NCBI GenBank assembly: GCA_016234535.1
Contig: JACRBH010000229.1
Coordinates: 1 to 32,148, forward strand
Length of the DNA: 32,148 bases
DNA from: Chloroflexota bacterium
GTDB taxonomy: Bacteria; Chloroflexota; Anaerolineae; Anaerolineales; Villigracilaceae
Direction: 5' to 3'
Positions 17,584 through 24,580 of this stretch are shown one piece after another. The stretch's first letter is position 1; the number at the start of each line of letters is the position of its first letter. The translations under genes and the position numbers were made by a program. Below the pieces are notes generated by a model, which worked only from the letters and a program-made list of their open reading frames with translations, was not told the origin of the DNA and searched no databases.

Positions 17584-18939
17584 GTGAATAAGAAAGCAAC
17601 CCAGGCGCCAAGAAATGAAACACAGCGTTACACCATTTTTGGTGTGCTCTTTGGATTCTTATTCCCCATCGTCGGAACCCTGTTGAGGCTGGCGATCTCC
17701 CGGCTGCCAATCAACATTTCCACCATGGCCGCCGCCCAAATTGCAGACCCCTTGTTATGGGTGGTTGATACCGCTCCGCTGGTCCTTGGACTATTTGCCG
17801 GGTACGCCGGCCGCAAGCAGGATCAGCTTTCAAAAATAAATGAAGAACTAAACAATCGCGAGCTTGAACTAAAGACAAATCAATTAAATCTTGAAAAGCA
17901 TGTCAGCGAACGCACCGATGAACTATTGGCAGCCAACCAACGCAATGAACGCCGCTCCACCCAGTTTGAAGCCATTGCGCGTGTTGCGCGTACCATTCGA
18001 TCCTCCCAAACACTGGATACCCTTCTGCCTCAAATCACAGAAGCCATTTCAGAACAATTCGGCTTTTATCATGTTGGAATTTTTCTCCTCGACAATAGCC
18101 GGGAATATGCCATCCTGGTGGCTGCAAATAGCGAAGGCGGAAAAAGAATGCTTCGGAGGAATCATCGGCTGCCCGTCGGCGGAGCTGGGATCGTAGGCCA
18201 TGTGACCGGCAGCGGACAACCCCGCGTCGCTCTTGACGTTGGGCTGGATGCGGCTTACTTCAACAATCCTGACCTTCCGGATACCCATTCAGAGATCGCG
18301 TTACCCCTTCGAACCAGCACAGAACTGTTTGGGGCATTGGACGTGCAAAGCCTGGAAACAAACGCATTTTCGCAGGAAGATGTAAGCATCCTTTCCGCGC
18401 TGGCAGACCAGGTAAGCATTGCCATTCAAAACGCACGTTCCCTGCAACAATCCCACGAAGCTCTTGCACGAATTGAAGCGGCATCCACCCAGATCAATAA
18501 ACAACAGTGGCGTGAGTTCCTGGATCAACAATCCATTGGAGGATATTACTTCGACGGCATCGATACGAAAAAATTGTCCCAGTCTGACAATCAGCCTGCC
18601 CACAGCCTTGCCATTCCCCTCACCCTGCGCGGTATACGCATCGGCACACTCAAGCTTAGCGCGGCCACAGATTCGAATCGCACATGGACCGAAGATGAGA
18701 TTGCAATCGCGCAAGCCACTGCCGAACGTACTGCCATTGCCCTCGAAAACGCGCGCCTCCTGACAGAAGCCCAAAGGCGCGCCGCAAAAGAACGAGCTGT
18801 AGGTCAGATCTCAGCGAAGATTGGAAGCCTGGTCAACCTTGAGAGTATTCTTCAAACCGCCATTCAGGAATTGGGCAATACACTGCAAGATACAGATATT
18901 GCCATTCAATTCCAGTCCAGAGACAAGGACCGCAGGTAA
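17584..18939 (+). CDS. Sensor S7: short membrane hairpin, GAF, degenerate GAF
   Basis: A 451-residue protein, the smallest of the sensor set. Two membrane helices (about 17-37 and 55-75) flank a 15-residue loop, so there is no extracytoplasmic or multi-helix input domain. A long coiled coil (77-125) leads to a canonical GAF at 128-285 (FYHVGIFLLD, SEGGKRMLRRNHRLPVGG, NPDLPDTHSE). The degenerate GAF runs from W309 to 391 (GGYYFDG, IPLTLRG, TWTEDE, ALENARL), with the truncated-GAF tail at 402-443 and a charged end. The start is GTG at 17584, supported by GAGGT (17572-17576) seven bases upstream. It may sense only through its GAF domains or act as a membrane-anchored scaffold for its paralogues. 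No output domain is present. Confidence 0.9.
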   Translation: MNKKATQAPRNETQRYTIFGVLFGFLFPIVGTLLRLAISRLPINISTMAAAQIADPLLWVVDTAPLVLGLFAGYAGRKQDQLSKINEELNNRELELKTNQLNLEKHVSERTDELLAANQRNERRSTQFEAIARVARTIRSSQTLDTLLPQITEAISEQFGFYHVGIFLLDNSREYAILVAANSEGGKRMLRRNHRLPVGGAGIVGHVTGSGQPRVALDVGLDAAYFNNPDLPDTHSEIALPLRTSTELFGALDVQSLETNAFSQEDVSILSALADQVSIAIQNARSLQQSHEALARIEAASTQINKQQWREFLDQQSIGGYYFDGIDTKKLSQSDNQPAHSLAIPLTLRGIRIGTLKLSAATDSNRTWTEDEIAIAQATAERTAIALENARLLTEAQRRAAKERAVGQISAKIGSLVNLESILQTAIQELGNTLQDTDIAIQFQSRDKDRR

Positions 18940-19006
18940 TTGTACCGGCAGGCAAACTTGAAATTACATTTCTTTAGAACCGAATCGCAGCAAAAGGAAA
19001 GAAAAA

Positions 19007-20725
19007 ATGAGCAACGTTCAAAATAGAACCAAGGCATCAACTGAAGAATATATTAAACATTGGCGACAAGCCTTCGCTTTGCCTTTGCTCATCAGCGTGT
19101 TAATAATTGGTTTATTCGCGTTCATCCCGGCCTTTCTTGCCACAACGAATATTGCCACCAAAATAGTCTATGGCGCCGCCTATCTACTTGTTGTCTCGGC
19201 AACAATATTTCCCACCTCATACAGCACGCGCATCTTCGCTTTTCTAGCCTCCCTGTTTGCCATTGGAGTGAACGAATTGGTTTCCTATGGAATACTTGGA
19301 GACGGGCTTGTCTTCTTTTATGCGACTGTTGTAATCGCAACATTGATGTTCTCTCCCAGGGCCGGCAGGATCGCCACCGCCCTTACCATGGCGGCTTTTG
19401 CGGTCATGGGTTATTTAATTCTTAATGGCATAATAAATCCAACAAACGTGCTGGTTGGGAACGCAAAACTTACCGACTGGCTAAGCGCGGCTGCGGCGAT
19501 CATATTGTTCAGCACAATCTTTATCCTTGGTTTTCAAAGATTGCAAGCCGAAATTGACGAAGGTCAAAAACAAACGGAAGCCGCCCTCACCAGGGTTGAA
19601 GAGGAACGCAACTTACTTGATGAGCGCGTCAAACTTCGAACTGCCGATCTTGATGCCATCGCCAAAACCAGCGAACGCCGTTCCAAAAAATTCGAAACCA
19701 TCTCCCAGGTGGTAAAAACGATCTCGTCGATTCAGGAACTGGACACCCTTCTGCCGCGCATCACGCAAGTGATCAGCGAACAATTCAATACATATCACAC
19801 CGGAATATTTTTGCTGGATGCTGAACGGGAATTTGCAGTTCTGCGCGCCTCGAATAGCGCAGGGGGACAAAAAATGCTTGCAAGAGGACACAAACTGGAG
19901 GTCGGGCAGACCGGTATTGTCGGCTTTGTCACCGCCACGGGCCATGTACGCATCGCCCTGGACGTTGGGGCCGATGCGGCGTACTTTGACAATCCTGACC
20001 TTCCAAACACCCGCTCGGAAATCGCATTACCTCTCCGCTATTTCGACCAAATGATCGGCGCGCTTGATGTACAAAGCACCGAGGAAAACGCCTTTGACCA
20101 GGACGATATTGAAGTTTTGTCCACACTTGCCGATCAAGTTGCCATTACCATCAACAACACGCTCGAATTTGAGAAAGCCCGCAAATCCCTCGCTGAAGCG
20201 CAAAGCGCGTTTCAGGAAACGACGCGCGAATCATGGAATGTGATGAGGCCAAAATCATTAGGGTTGGGACTCCAGTCAGCGGGCTCAGCGATCATTCCGC
20301 TGGAACAACCTCTTGAGGGCGATCATATCCACGAAGCAATTGCAAACGGCAAAACAGTACTGGACAATAAAAACAATGCCCCTTCCATTCTTACAATTCC
20401 CATTCGCCTGCGCGGACAGATCATTGGCGTGATAAATCTGCGCACGCGCAAGAACCGCAAACTATCAACCGACGAGGCAGACATCGCTGAAGCGGTAGCC
20501 GAGCGCCTCTCACTCGCAATTGAAACAGCGGTACTTTTACAATCCACCCAGCATCGCGCAGACTTGGAGCGAGTCACAACCAACATATCCTCAAAAATCG
20601 GCGCTTCCACCCGCATTGAGACCATCCTGCAAACAGCCGCCCAGGAACTTAGCCGCGCACTTGGCGGCTCTGATGTGATTGTGCAGATCGAGCCGGCTTC
20701 CATCGAACTGGGTATGGCGCAGTAA
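19007..20725 (+). CDS. Sensor S8: six-helix membrane domain, GAF, degenerate GAF
   Basis: A 572-residue protein whose N-terminal half is a clear paralogue of S2. YIKHWRQAFALP (15-26) is followed by about six membrane helices up to residue 176, with NELVSYGILGD (89-99), FSPRAG (115-120) and ILGFQRLQAE (173-182) all matching S2. A coiled coil (180-225) leads to a canonical GAF at 230-386 (TYHTGIFLLD, SAGGQKMLARGHKLEVG, NPDLPNTRSE). The degenerate GAF runs from about W410 to 510, but its WTxDE motif is LSTDE here. The truncated-GAF tail is at 519-561. No output domain is present. AAAGGAA seven bases upstream supports the ATG. The 67-bp gap before it is one of the longer ones in the operon; I see no clear promoter in it. 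Confidence 0.92.
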   Translation: MSNVQNRTKASTEEYIKHWRQAFALPLLISVLIIGLFAFIPAFLATTNIATKIVYGAAYLLVVSATIFPTSYSTRIFAFLASLFAIGVNELVSYGILGDGLVFFYATVVIATLMFSPRAGRIATALTMAAFAVMGYLILNGIINPTNVLVGNAKLTDWLSAAAAIILFSTIFILGFQRLQAEIDEGQKQTEAALTRVEEERNLLDERVKLRTADLDAIAKTSERRSKKFETISQVVKTISSIQELDTLLPRITQVISEQFNTYHTGIFLLDAEREFAVLRASNSAGGQKMLARGHKLEVGQTGIVGFVTATGHVRIALDVGADAAYFDNPDLPNTRSEIALPLRYFDQMIGALDVQSTEENAFDQDDIEVLSTLADQVAITINNTLEFEKARKSLAEAQSAFQETTRESWNVMRPKSLGLGLQSAGSAIIPLEQPLEGDHIHEAIANGKTVLDNKNNAPSILTIPIRLRGQIIGVINLRTRKNRKLSTDEADIAEAVAERLSLAIETAVLLQSTQHRADLERVTTNISSKIGASTRIETILQTAAQELSRALGGSDVIVQIEPASIELGMAQ

Positions 20726-20740
20726 ACACGGATATCCATA

Positions 20741-21709
20741 ATGCATAGAAACCATTTCCTGAAAGTTATTCTCCTGACTGCAATTCCGATCTCTCTTGCC
20801 GCTTGTACGATGCTGCAACCAGAAGAACCCGCCAAATCGCCATTGCGCGTGGAATATACACAATGGTGGGGCGACTATACACTTCTGGTCGCGCAAGAGA
20901 AGGGGATATTTGAAAAATACGGTGTGGAAGTGGAGCCTGTTTACTACGAAATTTTTTCCAAAACCTATCCGGATCTGGCCGCAGGGCAAATTGATGGCGC
21001 ACTAATAGCAGTCGGAGACACCATTAACATCAATCGCAACGCCCCCATGAAGGTGGTGGCAGTCTACGATAACGGAGGCAACGATGCCGTTATCGCCGGC
21101 CCGGAGATTGATTCAGTACAAGACCTGAATGGAAAAACCATCGGTCTGCAATTGGGCTCACAATATGAGTTGACTGTTGTCAAAATGTTACAGAGCGCGG
21201 GCATGAGCATGAACGATGTTAATATTGTCGCCTTAGACCCCGAAGCTGCACTGGGAGCCCTCCAAAGCGGCAAGGTCCAGGCGGCCTCCACCTGGGAACC
21301 CTACTCATCCGAGGCTCTTTCAAAGGGCTATAAAATCATATACCCGCAGGAACAACTCTATCTGTTCCCAGACCTGATCGTATTTAGCCAATCTGTCATG
21401 GATGAAAGACCAGAGGATATTCGCGCATTCCTAAAGGCATGGTTTGAAGCAGTGGATTACCGCCTGCAAAACCCGGAGGAAACACGGGCCATCGCAGCCG
21501 CATATCTCGGTATGAGTATCGAGGAAGTGCTGCCAGACGATAATCTAAAGCTCCTTACTCTTGGTGATAACAAGGCACTATTCAATTTGCAGGAAGAGGA
21601 TTCGATCTACTCCACTACAAGAATCACACTGGACTATTTAATTTCAATTGGATCATTGGCGCAGCAAATTGATCCGCTCAAATTGCTCGATCCGTCCTAT
21701 CTGCCATAG
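20741..21709 (+). CDS. Orphan ABC-type substrate-binding lipoprotein (TauA/SsuA/NMT1-like)
   Basis: A 322-residue lipoprotein. A lipoprotein signal peptide ends in the lipobox LAAC, with Cys22 as the predicted lipidated residue, so it should be anchored outside the membrane. The mature part has the periplasmic-binding fold of the nitrate/sulfonate/taurine and thiamine-precursor family: YTLLVAQEKGIFEKYGVEVE near the N-terminus, the DLAAGQIDGALIAVGD ligand loop, LNGKTIGLQLGS, and ALQSGKVQAASTWEP. No permease or ATP-binding partner lies anywhere in the window. It sits between two sensor genes, 15 bases after S8 and 30 before S9. It may therefore present a ligand to a Cache-type sensor instead of feeding transport; this is inference. 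The ligand is unknown. Confidence 0.9.
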   Translation: MHRNHFLKVILLTAIPISLAACTMLQPEEPAKSPLRVEYTQWWGDYTLLVAQEKGIFEKYGVEVEPVYYEIFSKTYPDLAAGQIDGALIAVGDTININRNAPMKVVAVYDNGGNDAVIAGPEIDSVQDLNGKTIGLQLGSQYELTVVKMLQSAGMSMNDVNIVALDPEAALGALQSGKVQAASTWEPYSSEALSKGYKIIYPQEQLYLFPDLIVFSQSVMDERPEDIRAFLKAWFEAVDYRLQNPEETRAIAAAYLGMSIEEVLPDDNLKLLTLGDNKALFNLQEEDSIYSTTRITLDYLISIGSLAQQIDPLKLLDPSYLP

Positions 21710-21739
21710 AAGCCATCACAACCGACAAGAGAGTTTTTT

Positions 21740-24568
21740 ATGAATAACCCGACCAATCAATCCATACACCAGGAAGTACTCCGCAAAAAAAATGTGGGGG
21801 CGATCAGCCTTAGCACGGGCATACTATTCGTGATCGTCGCCGCAATTTCCGGGTATGTCGGGTATTCGGATAATGGCGTGCGGGGCCTGTTTGGTTTTGG
21901 GATCACAGGCGCTGTGGCAGTTGCGGCATTTCTAAGCGCCTATCATAGTCGAAGAGGCCGCCCATCGCTTGGCATCTCCATCTTGATCGGGACCATATTC
22001 GTACTGGGTCTTGCGATCCCCTTTATTGTGCATGGGCAGGGACTCGCGCTTGGGTTAATGGTTGCCATCGTAGTAGCGGGAATTTCATCCGCCACCCTGC
22101 CGCGTATATGGGCAACCCGTACCATCGTCAGTGGGTTTGGCGTTGGGATCATAATCACGGTTATAGACCTGTTTTTGCCGGACCTTGGGTTGCCGACCAA
22201 TCCGGCCGCAACGAACACCATTGCCGCAGTAACATCAGTCATCTACATATTCTTCATCCTAAGACGCTTCAACACCTACGCGCTTCGCACGAAGATCATT
22301 ATTGCATTCATCATTGTAACCATTATCCCGCTGGTGATACTTGGCTTCTTTAACACAAGATTCTCAACCCAATCTCTCCAGGCCCAAAACAAAACTCAAT
22401 TAACAACTCTCGCAAAAACTGTCGCCGATTCCGTGGATGGTTTTATTTCCACCCAACTGGATGCCATACGCGCAGATTCAAAACAACTGGCATTGATCTC
22501 CTATCTCGAGTTAGCCCCACAGTCCCGGGCAGGCAGTTCCGAGGAAAATGACGCACGCCTGGTACTGCTCTCCCTCACACGCAAAGACCCGGTTTTCATT
22601 CACTCCATCGCGATATTGGATCAAAATGGAATAAACATCCTCGACACCTTCGAAGAATATGGCAGACAAAACGAGAGTATTCAGGCTTATTTCAAACGTC
22701 CGCTTCAGACTAAACTGCCATACGCATCCAATGTTGTTTTTCAAGAGAAGGAACCCTTTATCTATTTCAGTTCGCCAATTCTCGGAAAAGATGGTTCCGT
22801 GATCGGCATATTGCGCATCGAGTATGATGCAAAAGTTATACAATCCATCGTCAGAGCCATCGACACCGGGTCTTCAGGCACAATCATTTTGCTTGCAGAT
22901 TCAAAAACATATCTACGGGTTGGTTATACCGGTAATCGCGACGAACTACTAAAATCATTTAATGATTTCAACGAGCTTGAATTGAGCGTTATGCAACTGG
23001 AAGACCGCCTGCCTTCCGCCCCGCGGGAAGACATATTGGCAGGTGTGAACGATATTATTGTCGAAGGCATAGACAATTTACAACGGCAGTTCTTCTTTGA
23101 AGCCTATTCTGATTCGCTTGCCTCCAACACCATCAACACTGGTGTATTTCTTGAGACCCAACCCTGGGTGGCGGTGATCCGCCAGTCGACAAAAATATAT
23201 TCGCAACCCGTATCAGATCAAAACAGAACGAATATTTTGCTCTCGATGGGGTTGATCGTTCTAAGCATTGGAGCCGGCTTTTTTGCTTCACAAGTTTTGA
23301 CATTCCCATTAATTTCACTTGCGACAGTGGCCGAAAAAATTACCGCAGGAGACATCGCCGCCCGCGCAAAAGTAACCACAGAGGATGAGATTGGAACGCT
23401 CGCAGCCTCCTTCAATCGCATGACAGAAGAATTAAATCAGACCGTAAGCAGCCTCGAATTACGCGTATCGGAACGCACAACAGACCTTGAGAATGCCCGT
23501 GTTCAAAGCGAAAAACGAGCCAGCGAATTGCAGGCAATCAGCGAAATTTCAAGAATTATCGCCAGCGAACAAAAACTTGAAACCTTATTCACCCTAATTA
23601 CCCGCCTTGTAAGCGAACGTTTCTCCTACTACCATACCGGAATATTCCTGATCAATGAGACAAAACAATTTGCCGTATTACAGGCCGCGAACAGCAAAGG
23701 CGGAAAAAACATGCTGGCACGCGGACACAGACTTGAAGTCGGCGCAAGCGGAATTGTAGGCTACGTGGCCAAGTTCGGCGTGCCTCGCATCGCACTTGAC
23801 GTTGGGCTTGATGCTGTTTACTTCAACAATCCCGACCTTCCAACCACCCGTTCAGAGATGGCGCTTCCGCTCAAAATCCGCGACCAGATCGTGGGCGTGT
23901 TGGATGTGCAAAGCGAACAACCCGGCGCTTTCACTGAAAATGACGCAAACACGCTTAGCATTCTGGCGGATCAAATCGCCATTGCCCTCGAAAATGCGCG
24001 CTTGTTCACCCAAACGCAGCAAGCCCTGACCGAAGCGCAGACGCTTTACCAACAAAACGTGCGGGAAGGCTGGCTGGCCTTCAGTCGTGAAGAGGAGTTG
24101 ATCGGGTATCACCAAAGCATGACCGGCGGCAGGAAGATGACAACCCCTGTTGACTCAGATGAGATCACCCAGGCCATGAATCGCGGGAGCATAGTGATCT
24201 TCAACGCAGACGGAGTGACACGTGAACCGTCCATTGTTGTCCCCATAAAATTACGCGGACAGGTTATCGGCGCAATGAACATCAAGGCCCCGGCCAAAGA
24301 CCGCCAATGGACAGGCGATGAGATCAATCTGGTCGAAGCGATCTCTGAACGCCTCTCGCTTGCGCTCGAAAACGCGCGCCTGATCCAGGAATCTCAAAGA
24401 AAATTGATCAAGGAGCAGGCGATCAGCGAAGTTACAGGCAAGATCGGCGCATCCATCAACTTGAAGAATGTATTGCAAACAGCCGTGGAAGAGTTGGGAA
24501 GAGCCATGCCTGGTTCGGAAGTTATGATTAAATTTCAAAATGGAAACACAGGCAAAAATGAAAAGTAA
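21740..24568 (+). CDS. Sensor S9: six-helix membrane domain plus Cache, HAMP, GAF, degenerate GAF
   Basis: A 942-residue protein that carries two input types in one chain. About six membrane helices (21-41, 48-66, 77-97, 101-117, 127-146, 158-173) are followed by a seventh (184-203), an extracytoplasmic Cache-like domain (205-492) homologous to that of S6, another helix (497-516) and HAMP (517-572). A coiled coil and a canonical GAF (598-755; SYYHTGIFLI, SKGGKNMLARGHRLEVG, NPDLPTTRSE) follow. The degenerate GAF runs from W778 to 880 (VPIKLRGQVIG, QWTGDE, ALENARL), with the truncated-GAF tail at 891-931. No output domain is present. It follows the substrate-binding lipoprotein directly, which makes its Cache domain the best candidate receptor for it. 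Confidence 0.92.
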   Translation: MNNPTNQSIHQEVLRKKNVGAISLSTGILFVIVAAISGYVGYSDNGVRGLFGFGITGAVAVAAFLSAYHSRRGRPSLGISILIGTIFVLGLAIPFIVHGQGLALGLMVAIVVAGISSATLPRIWATRTIVSGFGVGIIITVIDLFLPDLGLPTNPAATNTIAAVTSVIYIFFILRRFNTYALRTKIIIAFIIVTIIPLVILGFFNTRFSTQSLQAQNKTQLTTLAKTVADSVDGFISTQLDAIRADSKQLALISYLELAPQSRAGSSEENDARLVLLSLTRKDPVFIHSIAILDQNGINILDTFEEYGRQNESIQAYFKRPLQTKLPYASNVVFQEKEPFIYFSSPILGKDGSVIGILRIEYDAKVIQSIVRAIDTGSSGTIILLADSKTYLRVGYTGNRDELLKSFNDFNELELSVMQLEDRLPSAPREDILAGVNDIIVEGIDNLQRQFFFEAYSDSLASNTINTGVFLETQPWVAVIRQSTKIYSQPVSDQNRTNILLSMGLIVLSIGAGFFASQVLTFPLISLATVAEKITAGDIAARAKVTTEDEIGTLAASFNRMTEELNQTVSSLELRVSERTTDLENARVQSEKRASELQAISEISRIIASEQKLETLFTLITRLVSERFSYYHTGIFLINETKQFAVLQAANSKGGKNMLARGHRLEVGASGIVGYVAKFGVPRIALDVGLDAVYFNNPDLPTTRSEMALPLKIRDQIVGVLDVQSEQPGAFTENDANTLSILADQIAIALENARLFTQTQQALTEAQTLYQQNVREGWLAFSREEELIGYHQSMTGGRKMTTPVDSDEITQAMNRGSIVIFNADGVTREPSIVVPIKLRGQVIGAMNIKAPAKDRQWTGDEINLVEAISERLSLALENARLIQESQRKLIKEQAISEVTGKIGASINLKNVLQTAVEELGRAMPGSEVMIKFQNGNTGKNEK

Positions 24569-24580
24569 AGGAAACTACCA

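Noticed and set aside
20741..21709. Part of an ABC uptake operon.
   Set aside because: No permease or ATP-binding gene lies nearby; both neighbours are sensors. Transport through distant partners cannot be excluded.
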